Of a DNA stretch of 64,000 nucleotides, positions 18,058 to 26,163 are shown piece after piece. The position numbers and the translations under genes were made by a program. The notes under the pieces were generated by a model. It did no database searches. It was not told where the DNA came from and saw only the letters and a list, made by a program, of their open reading frames with translations. The stretch lies in NCBI GenBank assembly GCA_965214975.1, contig OZ244055.1, positions 2,542,001-2,606,000 of the forward strand, written 5' to 3'. How positions within the stretch are numbered: position 1 is the stretch's first letter; the number at the start of each line of letters is the position of its first letter. Origin of the DNA: JAJEBT01 sp965214975 (GTDB taxonomy: Bacteria; Pseudomonadota; Alphaproteobacteria; MPNO01; UBA830).

Positions 18058-19071
18058 ATGCGCAAGCTGGACATCTTCAACCACGTCATGCCGCCGGAGA
18101 TCTTCGAGCGCATCGAGGACTGGGTGCCCGGACACCCGATCGCCCGGCTGTTCAGGGGCGTCCCCGCGCTGTGGGACATGGACGAGCATCTCCGGGTCAT
18201 GGACGGGTTCGAGGACTACCGGCAGATCCTCTCCCTCTCCAACCCGCCGATCGAGACCCTCGGCGAGGCCTCGAGGACGCCCGAGATCGCGGCCCGGGTC
18301 AACGACGCGCTCCACGCCCTGTGCGAGCGCCGTCCGGAACGCTTTCCGGCGTTCGTGGCGTCGCTTCCGATGAACAACCCCGAGGGCGCGGTCCGCGAGG
18401 CGCTGCGCGCGGTCAACGACCTCGGCGCCCGCGGCGTGCAGATGTTCACGCACGTCAACGACCGGCCCCTGAGCGACCCCCGGTACTTCCAGGTCTTCGA
18501 GGCCATGGCCGCTCTCGACCTTCCCGTGTGGATCCACCCCATGCGGCTCGCCAGCCATCCCGACTACGCGACCGAGGACCGGTCCGAGGCGGAGATCTGG
18601 TTCAGCTTCGGCTGGCCGTACGAGACCGCCGCCTGCCTGACCCGCCTCATCTACTCCGGGATCTACGACCGCCTGCCCGGCCTGAAGATCGTCTCCCACC
18701 ACATGGGCGGCGTGATCCCCTATTTCGCCGGCAAGCTCGAACTCGGGTTCTCGCAGATCTTCACCGGCACGCTCGACTGCAACCCGGCCCAGGAACGGTA
18801 CGGCCTCGAGCGCCCGCCCAAGGACTACTACAGGCTTCTCTACGGCGACACCGCCACCAACGGCTCGCTGCCCGCGATGCGGTGCGGCCTCTCCTTCTTC
18901 ACGACGGAGCGCGCGCTGTTCGCGACCGACGCTCCCTTCGATCCGGTCGGGGGCGCGTACCTGATCGGCGGCACCATCGATGCCGTGAACGCGCTCGACG
19001 TCTCCGAGAGCGAACGCGAACGCATCTTCCACGGCAATGCCGAGAGACTTCTGAAGCTCGACGCCTCCTGA
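18058..19071 (+). CDS. amidohydrolase family 2 (ACMSD-like) protein
   Basis: A 337-residue TIM-barrel metal hydrolase/decarboxylase of the amidohydrolase 2 family. Likely metal and catalytic residues: His in DIFNHVMP near the N-terminus (the usual HxH is replaced by N-H), His in VWIHPM, two His in VSHHMGG, and Asp in LFATDAPFDPVGG. Relatives include 2-amino-3-carboxymuconate-6-semialdehyde decarboxylase and gamma-resorcylate decarboxylase; the substrate here is unknown. A GGCGAGGCG stretch precedes the ATG. Divergent from the protease gene. Confidence 0.88.
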   Translation: MRKLDIFNHVMPPEIFERIEDWVPGHPIARLFRGVPALWDMDEHLRVMDGFEDYRQILSLSNPPIETLGEASRTPEIAARVNDALHALCERRPERFPAFVASLPMNNPEGAVREALRAVNDLGARGVQMFTHVNDRPLSDPRYFQVFEAMAALDLPVWIHPMRLASHPDYATEDRSEAEIWFSFGWPYETAACLTRLIYSGIYDRLPGLKIVSHHMGGVIPYFAGKLELGFSQIFTGTLDCNPAQERYGLERPPKDYYRLLYGDTATNGSLPAMRCGLSFFTTERALFATDAPFDPVGGAYLIGGTIDAVNALDVSESERERIFHGNAERLLKLDAS

Positions 19072-19084
19072 GACGCTCGGCCCG

Positions 19085-19104
19085 CCGCCGGGGCCGGCCG
19101 GCGG
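19085..19104. terminator. GC hairpin between convergent genes
   Basis: A perfect 7-base stem CCGCCGG / CCGGCGG with a 6-base loop lies in the 37-base gap between the convergent amidohydrolase and dapA genes. There is no T-tract, so a bidirectional terminator role is only plausible. Confidence 0.3.
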
Positions 19105-19108
19105 ACCG

Positions 19109-20029
19109 TCAGGCCGCCTTCCCCGCCTTCTTCGGCAGCAGCCCCGCCCGCTCGAGCACGCCGTCGAGCCGCCGCTCCAGCTCGCGGGTCGCCGGAACCA
19201 TCGGAAGCCGGTGCTCGTTTTCGGGAATGATGCCGAGCCTCTTCATCATGTATTTCACGGCGATGGGGTTGGTGTCGTAGAAGACCGCCTGGTTGATCTC
19301 GAACAACCGGTAGTGCAGCCTGCGCGCCTTGCGGAGATCGCCTTCCGAGACCGCCTCGCACATGCGCACGAGCTCCTTCGGCTGGAGATTGCCGACGGCG
19401 TTCATCAGGCCGCACGCGCCGACCGCCATCAGCGGATAGCTGAGATCCTCCAGACCGACGAAAATCCGGAACTCCGCGCCCAGCGCGTCGAGGCAGGTGG
19501 AAGCGAAGCCGATGTCGTCCACCGCATGCTTCATGCCGACGAAATTCGGGCACGCCGCCGACACCTGCCGCAACGTGTCCAGCGTCACCGACACCGCCGC
19601 GCGTCCGGGAATGTGATAGATCATCCAGGGCAGCGAGGTCTTCCGTCCGAGCGTCCTGTAGTACTCGACGAGGCCGCGCTGGGGCGGCCGGGAATAGTAG
19701 GGAGTCACGATCAGGAGAGCGTCGGCGCCCGCCTTTTCGGCATGCGCCGTCAGCGCCTCGGTCTCGGCCAGCGACTGCGAGCCCGTGGCCACGACCACCG
19801 GCAGCCTGCCGGCGCAGGCCTCGATCGCGACGTCGGCGATGCGGTTGCGCTCGTCCACGGTCAGGGACGACGGCTCCGACGTCGTTCCGTTGACGAGAAT
19901 GCCGTGCGATCCGCTCCGCACCTGGAACTCGACGAGCCCGGCATAGGCGTCACAGTCGACCTCGCCGTCGCGAAACGGCGTGATCAGCGGGGGAATCGAT
20001 CCCCTGAGGAACTCTTTCGGCAGTTTCAT
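19109..20029 (-). CDS. dapA: 4-hydroxy-tetrahydrodipicolinate synthase or related DapA-family lyase
   Basis: A 306-residue Schiff-base aldolase. Key residues match DapA: the threonine pair in VNGTTSEPSSLT, TPYYSRPPQRG, Tyr138 in IYHIPGR (usual YNVPGR), and the Schiff-base Lys167 in FVGMKHAVDD. The C-terminal DTNPIAVKYMMKRLG resembles DapA, which often has ETNPIPVK. DapA condenses pyruvate and aspartate semialdehyde for lysine and diaminopimelate synthesis. The altered GTTS and YHIPG spellings leave a small chance of a DapA-like paralogue. The ATG at 20029 (MKLPKEFLRG) is chosen over longer frames because it opens the domain. Confidence 0.85.
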   Translation of the reverse strand: MKLPKEFLRGSIPPLITPFRDGEVDCDAYAGLVEFQVRSGSHGILVNGTTSEPSSLTVDERNRIADVAIEACAGRLPVVVATGSQSLAETEALTAHAEKAGADALLIVTPYYSRPPQRGLVEYYRTLGRKTSLPWMIYHIPGRAAVSVTLDTLRQVSAACPNFVGMKHAVDDIGFASTCLDALGAEFRIFVGLEDLSYPLMAVGACGLMNAVGNLQPKELVRMCEAVSEGDLRKARRLHYRLFEINQAVFYDTNPIAVKYMMKRLGIIPENEHRLPMVPATRELERRLDGVLERAGLLPKKAGKAA

Positions 20030-20577
20030 CACGACGGCGGCCTCCCTGTTGCAGGCGAACTGGCGACGCGGCGGGTCGCGCGCCATCTGTACTCCGCCGC
20101 CCGCGGCGCGTCCAGGGAACGGCCCGCCGGGCGGCGTTTTCGGGCGCGCGGGCGAAGCCCCGCGTCGGCCCCGGCGAACGCCGGTTCGCCGCGCGGCGCC
20201 TGGTGCCCCCGAGCCGCCCGGGACCGAACCCCCGGCCGCGCCGTCGCCTTCCGCGGGGCGCAACCGCCGCCGGAAAGCGCGGACGGAAAAAGCGCCGAAC
20301 CGGTCACGGTCTCGCGCGCCGGCTCCGGAGAAACCGGGAAGGGTTCCTGCGTTCCGTCATCGCCACCGCCCGAAAACAGCGCCGGAACCTCCCCGAAACC
20401 CCGGCGCGTCCCGAGCCGATGCAACCGGCCCCGAAACCGCGCCTCCGGGAATCCGCCGGCGCCGGTCCGCGTCACCCGTTCCCTCGCCTTCCGGCGCCCG
20501 GCGAAACCGGAGCCGGGCGGTTGCCGTTCGAGGGGAATTTCGCAGGCGGCGCGATGGGGCGACGGGTTGCGGATTCC
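20030..20577. other. intergenic stretch with repeat
   Basis: About 550 bases between dprE2 and dapA (both minus strand), without a recognisable gene. The right half contains R2 copy 2 (20375-20555). The dapA promoter presumably lies close to 20030; none could be assigned. Confidence 0.45.
20375..20555. repeat. dispersed repeat R2, copy 2
   Basis: Aligns with 6436-6618 over about 180 bases with many substitutions. At its right edge is TTCGAGGGGAATTTCGC, which is also the core of repeat R1, linking the two families. Confidence 0.55.
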
Positions 20578-21324
20578 TCACAGATTCCTCATGCGCTTGA
20601 ACAGGCGCTCGGGAATGGCTCGGATGACGAACATGATCGGGCGCCAGACGCGGCGCACGTAGACGACGTCGCGGCGCCGGCGGATCGCCTCGACAACCGC
20701 CGCGGCGACCTCCCCGGGGTTGGCGGTCAGCCGCGCCGGCAGGTCCATCCCGTCGGTCATGCGCGTGCGCACGAAGCCCGGCTTGACCGTCACCACGTGA
20801 ACGCCGGAGGCGGCCAGCCGGCCGCGCAGACCGGAGAGGAACGCGGTGAACCCCGCCTTGGCCGAGCCGTAGACGTAGTTCGATGCGCGCCCGCGTTCGC
20901 CGGCCACCGAGGTGACGCCGACCAGAACCCCGCCGCCGCGCCGCTCGAAGCGCCCGGCCAGCGCGCCCATCAACAGCGCGGGACCGAGATAGTTGGCGCG
21001 CATCACGCGCTCGGCGGCAGCGGCGTCCCTCCGGCTTTCCGCGTGGTCGCCGAGCAGCCCGACGACGCACACCGCCACGTCGGGCAGCGGATCGAGCGTT
21101 TCGAGCAGGGAAGCGCCGCCGTTCTCGTCGAGCACGTCGCAGTGGTGCGAGGTCACGGCTGCCCCCGTGCGCACCCGGATGTCGTGCGCCTCCCGCTCCA
21201 GCCGCGCCGGATCGCGCGCCGCGAGCTGCAACGCGCAGCCCCCGCCCGCGATCGCGCGCGCGACGGCACGGCCGATGTCCGACGTGGCGCCGATCACCAG
21301 CGCTGTCCCGGCCGCGCCGCTCAT
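20578..21324 (-). CDS. dprE2: decaprenylphosphoryl-2-keto-ribose reductase homologue (SDR)
   Basis: A 248-residue short-chain dehydrogenase predicted to reduce the 2-keto intermediate made by DprE1 to decaprenylphosphoryl-arabinose. Rossmann motif VIGATSDIGRAVA at the N-terminus, Asn111 in RANYLGP, catalytic Ser139, and Tyr152/Lys156 in NYVYGSAKAG. The block SVAGERGRASNYVYGSAK is the hallmark that separates DprE2 from other SDRs. The start ATG at 21324 opens the Rossmann strand; longer frames run into the glycosyltransferase remnant upstream. Last gene of the arabinose-donor operon; the C-terminus has a basic, aromatic tail (PERLFKRM) that may touch the membrane. Confidence 0.87.
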   Translation of the reverse strand: MSGAAGTALVIGATSDIGRAVARAIAGGGCALQLAARDPARLEREAHDIRVRTGAAVTSHHCDVLDENGGASLLETLDPLPDVAVCVVGLLGDHAESRRDAAAAERVMRANYLGPALLMGALAGRFERRGGGVLVGVTSVAGERGRASNYVYGSAKAGFTAFLSGLRGRLAASGVHVVTVKPGFVRTRMTDGMDLPARLTANPGEVAAAVVEAIRRRRDVVYVRRVWRPIMFVIRAIPERLFKRMRNL

Positions 21325-21439
21325 GGCGGGTTTTCGCGCCGCCCGCCGCCGCGACGGGATCGAGGCCGCGCCTCCCGGCGCGGTCCCCGCCGGCTGCCGC
21401 GACCGGGCGGGCGCGCGCCAGGGCGACCGTTCGTTCGCC

Positions 21440-21584
21440 GGGGGACGAAGCGCATCGCGGTCGTCGCCGAAGCCGACGAGGTCGCCGTCCGTCGGGAACC
21501 GGGACACGGCGGCCGACCCGGCGGCACCGGCCGCGGCAAGTGCGGCAGGATCGCCCGCGCATCGCGAAGGACGCCCCCGTTCAT
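21440..21584 (-). pseudogene. 5' remnant of a third membrane glycosyltransferase gene
   Basis: Starting with an ATG (21584) that overlaps the stop of the upstream glycosyltransferase as ATGA, the minus strand reads MNGGVLRDARAILPHLP, matching the start MKRSVLRDAPAVLPHLP of the intact gene next door. After a two-base deletion near 21505 the match continues in another frame (VSRFPTDGDLVGF against VSWFLTDDAFISF). Homology then fades into dprE2. The same start-on-stop architecture is used by the intact pair, so this is the head of a lost third tandem copy. Confidence 0.7.
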
Positions 21585-23779
21585 CGGGGACCGTTCGCGT
21601 CGGGACGCACCAGCATGACCTGGTCAAGCATGATGCGGCCCCAGTCGCCGGTCTCGCCGTCGAACAGCTCCAGCTGCAGACGCCGGCCGGCGACTTCGGC
21701 CAGGGGATGAACGACCCGTCTGAACCGTTCGGTGTTCCGGCCGCGCCAGACCGCGGCTTCCTCGCCGTCGGCCAGCAGGCGCAGCCCGACGCCGCCGCCC
21801 GCGCCTCCGGCGATCAGGAAGGCGAGATACTGGTCGGACTCGGCGGTGAACGCGGGGGAGAGCGCCCGTCCGGTGGCCCGGTCCCCCTTGCCAGGATGAT
21901 GGCTCGTCAGGAACCCCCGGCCCTCGTTGCCGCTGATCGGCTTCCGGTCTCCGCGGCGTTCCTGTCGATCGTGATTCGTGATGGCCCCGCCTTCCGGAAG
22001 CCAACCGTCGAGGCCGTCCTCGAAGCGTCCCAGAAACCGCTCGTCGGAGAAGAGAACGCGCAGGTCGCGCCCGGAAAAACGGTCGAGAACCCACTGCCGG
22101 TCGGGGGAGTCGAAGGGCATCCACAGATCCGGGCCCACCCTCACGGCGTATGCCGCGCGGCGAAGCGCCCTGGATACGCTGGGCGCCGCGGGGTGGACGG
22201 TGACGTTGACGCCCCGTTCCTCGAGGTATCCGGGAGGCGGATGACGGTCGTGGGCGATGACCCGCCGGTGGTTGGGATGCGTGGCCGGGCTGCGCGCCAC
22301 GGTCGCGTCGGTCAGGCCGAATATGTCGATGGCCTTCAGGTCGGGAAGATAGTAGAAGCGGATTCCGAGCCCGCCGCCGGCCGTCAGCGCGTCATCGGGA
22401 ATCACGCCTCTCTCCATGCTCTCGTACGGTTTCCATCCTCGCAATTGCTGGTTGGCGAACTCGCGGTGTTCCGCGAAAGGCGAGGCGACGGACTGCCGGG
22501 CGGCCTGGCGGCGCAGGTCGTTCGAGACGGCGACGAGCATCGGCATCCCCGGCACGGCGAGCAGCCACCCGGCGTTTCCGTCATCGAGTTCTATGTGCAG
22601 CTTCAGGACGCGTTCGCGAATCGCGGCTCCCTCGAACAGCAAGGCGCCCTGAATCGCGCTGGCGTAGAACAGCACCGGCACGAAGAGGGCGATCACGCAC
22701 GTCCGCGGAACCGCCGCGGAACCGGGGAGAGGGAATCCCCGCAGCCACCGGCTGCCGGCGATCCGGGATCCGAGGTGCACGATTCCCGCGCAGGCGGGGA
22801 CGGCCAGCAGCGGCCAGTAGAAGTCCAGCGGGCGGTACTCGAAATGGTCGCCGCCGATCCGCATCACCCAGGCCATGTGCGCGCCGACCAGCAGCAGAAC
22901 CAGCGCGAAGGTTCCGTCCCGGCATGTGCGCCAACGCTGCCGCAGCGCAACGCAGGCCAGCGGAACCAGCAGGTACAGCCCGGTCTCCAGAGCCGCCGCC
23001 CACAGATAGCGGAAGCCCGACTCGTACCACGGCCGCACGTGCTTGGCGTGGTAGGTGTTGGGCAGCCACTCGCCGTAGTACGCGTAGCGCCACAGGAAAT
23101 GGGCGCAGACCAGGACCAGGAAAGGCCCGACCAGGCAGGCCAGCCGGCGCCAGTCGGGCTTCAGCCGCCCCGTGTCCGCCATCCGCCGGACGACGAACCA
23201 GCCGAAGCACAACGCCGCCAGCAGCGTGCCTTCGGGCCGCGTCAGGGCGGCGGCGGCGAGGCTCGCCGACGCCGCCAGCAGGCCCCGGCGGCCGTCCCCG
23301 CAAAGGCTCAGGCACGTCACCGCCAGGACGACGAAGAAGGTGAACTGCCGCGTCTCCAGCCCGCCGCCCGACGTCCACACCGCGAAGGTGGCGCTGGAGC
23401 ACACGAGGCCGAGGGCCATCCACGCGACCAGACCCCGGTGGCGCAGCGACGGCAGACGCGCGATCCACCACATCATCACGGCGATGGTGCCGGCGGTGAA
23501 GGCGACGGACAGCCACGGCGCCGCGCGCTCCGGCGCGATCCCCGACAGCCCCCATACCGCCGCCAGCTCCAGCACCCACAGGAAGTTGGTGTAGCCTTCG
23601 ACATGCTCGCCGGGGTTGAACACCAGGCCGTGACCCTCCAGCAGGTTGCGGACGTAGCGGAAGCTGATGAAGGCGTCGTCCGTCAGGAACCAGGACACGC
23701 TGGCCAGCCAGCCCAGCAGCGCCAGCCACGGCAGGTGCGGCAGGACCGCCGGCGCGTCGCGAAGGACGCTCCTCTTCAT
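21581..23779 (-). CDS. polytopic membrane glycosyltransferase, AftB-like (GT-C fold)
   Basis: A 732-residue protein with an N-terminal membrane-embedded half of about ten hydrophobic helices and a C-terminal soluble domain. Near the first loop it has FLTDDAFISFRYVRNLL and then NPGEHVEGYTNFLW, the acidic loop and motif seen in polyprenyl-phosphate-sugar-dependent arabinosyltransferases of the AftB type. It probably uses decaprenylphosphoryl-arabinose made by the same operon and transfers on the periplasmic face. Start ATG overlaps the stop of the preceding glycosyltransferase (ATGA at 23776-23779), so the two are coupled. The last 150 residues resemble, in better condition, the tail of its neighbour. 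Acceptor unknown. Confidence 0.8.
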   Translation of the reverse strand: MKRSVLRDAPAVLPHLPWLALLGWLASVSWFLTDDAFISFRYVRNLLEGHGLVFNPGEHVEGYTNFLWVLELAAVWGLSGIAPERAAPWLSVAFTAGTIAVMMWWIARLPSLRHRGLVAWMALGLVCSSATFAVWTSGGGLETRQFTFFVVLAVTCLSLCGDGRRGLLAASASLAAAALTRPEGTLLAALCFGWFVVRRMADTGRLKPDWRRLACLVGPFLVLVCAHFLWRYAYYGEWLPNTYHAKHVRPWYESGFRYLWAAALETGLYLLVPLACVALRQRWRTCRDGTFALVLLLVGAHMAWVMRIGGDHFEYRPLDFYWPLLAVPACAGIVHLGSRIAGSRWLRGFPLPGSAAVPRTCVIALFVPVLFYASAIQGALLFEGAAIRERVLKLHIELDDGNAGWLLAVPGMPMLVAVSNDLRRQAARQSVASPFAEHREFANQQLRGWKPYESMERGVIPDDALTAGGGLGIRFYYLPDLKAIDIFGLTDATVARSPATHPNHRRVIAHDRHPPPGYLEERGVNVTVHPAAPSVSRALRRAAYAVRVGPDLWMPFDSPDRQWVLDRFSGRDLRVLFSDERFLGRFEDGLDGWLPEGGAITNHDRQERRGDRKPISGNEGRGFLTSHHPGKGDRATGRALSPAFTAESDQYLAFLIAGGAGGGVGLRLLADGEEAAVWRGRNTERFRRVVHPLAEVAGRRLQLELFDGETGDWGRIMLDQVMLVRPDANGPR

Positions 23780-26163
23780 CGGGGACCGTTCGCGTCGCGG
23801 CGCGCCGTCACGACCCGGTCGGGCACGACGCGGCCCCGGCCGCCGGTTTCGCCGCAGAGCGGCCGCGGACGCCAGCCGGCGATCCCGGCCGGGGGATGAA
23901 CGACCCGTTCGAGCCGTTCGGCGTTCCGGCCGCGCCCGACCGCGGTCCCGTCGCCGTCGGCCGGACAGCGCGGCCCGACGCCGCTGCCCTCGCTGCCGCC
24001 GGCCGGCCGCGGGCCTCCGCGGCGTTCGCGCCGGTCATGCTTCGCGACCGCTTCGCTTTCCGGAAGCCGGCCGTCGAAGCCGTCCCCGAAGCCCGCCAGC
24101 GCCGGCTCGCCAGGAAGCGGACGGCTGCCGCCGCGAACGGCGGCGCCGTCGGCCGGCAGCGTTTCGATCCGGACGGGAGGGCGGGCGTCGTTCGGCAGTT
24201 CGAGGGCGTTCGCGCAGAAGCCCAGGCTGTTCTCGCCAGCGTCCGCCCACGGACGCCAGGCGCGGGAAACCGTTTCGCCCTCCCCGGTCGACCAGGAAAA
24301 CGCCAGAACCTGGCCGCGCGTTTCCGCCGACGCGCAGTCCCGGGCGAACGCCTGCGCCATGCTGCCGTCGACGACGACGGCAACCGACTCCGAGACGTGA
24401 TCGAGATGCGGCGCCATTCTTTCCCGGAACCACGCGAAACGGTCGAAGCCGCCCCGCGACGTCTCCGGCGGCGGCTCGCGCGACCACAGCCTGAATCTGG
24501 CTTCGCCCGACGGGCGGGACCACGGCGGGCCCTCGAACAGCATGGAGCTTGCGGGGCGCCCGATGCGACCCGCATCGTAGACGTTCGCGAAATGGGTGAT
24601 CCCGTACCGCCGGAGGAACGCGGCCGCGTTTCCTTCCCTTTGGGCGCGCATGTAGTCGTAGGAATTGACCAGGCCGTCCAGGTTCACCACCGGAAAGCGC
24701 GAGAAGTACCCTATGACGCCGGCGTCCCGCGACCCGACCACGCTGCCCTCGGGGAGCAGGCGGTCCATGACCCGCGCGCCCATCCAGGACGTGATCTCCC
24801 ATTCGCGGTCGGTCGACCCGGCCGCCCGGTCGACGAACCGGAAGGGGGAGGCGAAATCCGTCCTCGCGAGCAGGAAGACCACGCCGGAAACGACGATGCC
24901 CAAGCACAGGACATCGGCCGCCCGACGGGATCTCGGGCCGACGAAACGCCGGACGAGGTGAATGGCCACGTAGCACCGCACCGGGACGATGATCGCCTTC
25001 ATGAGGTACGCCGGAACGAAATACCAAGCGTAGCTCCCGTAGTAGGGATGCATGGTGAGAACGCTCTGCGCGAACTTGGCCAGGTGGCCCGCCGCCAAGC
25101 CGGACGCGCCCGCGAGAAAGACCAGCAGCAGCCAGTCCTCCCGGCCGCGGGAGCGGCGGGCGAGCCACCAGACCAGCGCCAGGTAGGCGCAGACCTCCAG
25201 CGCGACCAGCAGCTCGGTGTCGAAGACGCGGATCTGCAGCGTGTCCAGGAAGTTCCGGGCCAGGCTGTATCCGCCTTCCCTTTCCCATCGCTGATGCGAA
25301 TAAACCTGCTTCCATGCGGCGCTCACCGGCAGGATGCCGCCGAACGCGAGCCGGTTGTAGGCGAAATACGCGAGGATGCCCGCGCAGCCGGAGAGGAGCG
25401 GGACGACCGCCCCGGCGGAGAGCGCGGAACGAACCCGCTCTCCGAGCGGCGCGCCGGGCGGGCGGTCCCGCCAGGACCGCTCGACAAGGCACAGCACTCC
25501 CGTCGCCGCCAGCGACACGGCGACCAGCTCCAGACGCACCCAGGGCAGGGCGAAGGCCACGGCGGCCAGCGGCCACCGCCATCGCGCGGGGTCGCGCGCG
25601 TGGAGACACAGCGCCAGGAAGAGCAGGCCCAGCGCGAACAGCGTCGCCGCCGCTTCCAGCCCCCAGAACAGGCCGTGGTGCCGGTAGAGCGCCGGCAATG
25701 CGGCGAGCAGCAGGATCCAGGGCAGACCCGCCAGTCTGGCGGCGGCGGCGACAAGGGCCGCGCCGCCCGCGACGAGCATGATCTCGAACGCCTTGACGGC
25801 GAACAGCGCGGCTTCCCTGTCGAAGACCCAGTGGAAGGGGGTGACCAGAAGCATCCAGACCGGGTGGTACCCGTTGGTCCGCGTGATGCCGCCGTCGAAG
25901 GTCGAGAACTTCCCCTCGGCCAGATTCATGGCGATCCGGAAGTAGTAGAAGGAGTCGTCCGAGTTCACGTCGCGAAGCAGGCTGGCCAGGTCGAAGCGGT
26001 CGAGCATGTACCAGGCGAACCCGGCCCCGTAGGCCACGGTTCCGGCGACGAACAGGGCGAACAGCGCGTTGCGCCACGGGGCGGCCAGGGCGCGCCAGCG
26101 CCCGATCGGCGACGCGTCGTTCGGCGTCGCCGTATCGTTCCCCTCTCCCGGAGGGGGCGTCAC
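23776..26163 (-). CDS. polytopic membrane glycosyltransferase of the same operon (GT-C fold)
   Basis: A 795-residue protein beginning at a GTG (26163) that overlaps the dprE1 stop (GTGA). After a short cytoplasmic lead there is a first helix (about 28-50), then an acidic loop with VNSDDSFYYFRIAMNLAEG and GITRTNGYHPVW, equivalent to the DDAF...EGYTNFLW region of its neighbour. Roughly ten more helices follow, then a periplasmic C-terminal domain containing DREWEITSWMGARV and VVGSRDAGVIGYFS. The final 110 residues match the neighbour's tail but with internal deletions and arginine/glycine-rich drift, ending in the same DANGPR. Predicted second transferase for the arabinosyl donor; donor and acceptor are inferred from context. 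Confidence 0.78.
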   Translation of the reverse strand: MTPPPGEGNDTATPNDASPIGRWRALAAPWRNALFALFVAGTVAYGAGFAWYMLDRFDLASLLRDVNSDDSFYYFRIAMNLAEGKFSTFDGGITRTNGYHPVWMLLVTPFHWVFDREAALFAVKAFEIMLVAGGAALVAAAARLAGLPWILLLAALPALYRHHGLFWGLEAAATLFALGLLFLALCLHARDPARWRWPLAAVAFALPWVRLELVAVSLAATGVLCLVERSWRDRPPGAPLGERVRSALSAGAVVPLLSGCAGILAYFAYNRLAFGGILPVSAAWKQVYSHQRWEREGGYSLARNFLDTLQIRVFDTELLVALEVCAYLALVWWLARRSRGREDWLLLVFLAGASGLAAGHLAKFAQSVLTMHPYYGSYAWYFVPAYLMKAIIVPVRCYVAIHLVRRFVGPRSRRAADVLCLGIVVSGVVFLLARTDFASPFRFVDRAAGSTDREWEITSWMGARVMDRLLPEGSVVGSRDAGVIGYFSRFPVVNLDGLVNSYDYMRAQREGNAAAFLRRYGITHFANVYDAGRIGRPASSMLFEGPPWSRPSGEARFRLWSREPPPETSRGGFDRFAWFRERMAPHLDHVSESVAVVVDGSMAQAFARDCASAETRGQVLAFSWSTGEGETVSRAWRPWADAGENSLGFCANALELPNDARPPVRIETLPADGAAVRGGSRPLPGEPALAGFGDGFDGRLPESEAVAKHDRRERRGGPRPAGGSEGSGVGPRCPADGDGTAVGRGRNAERLERVVHPPAGIAGWRPRPLCGETGGRGRVVPDRVVTARRDANGPR

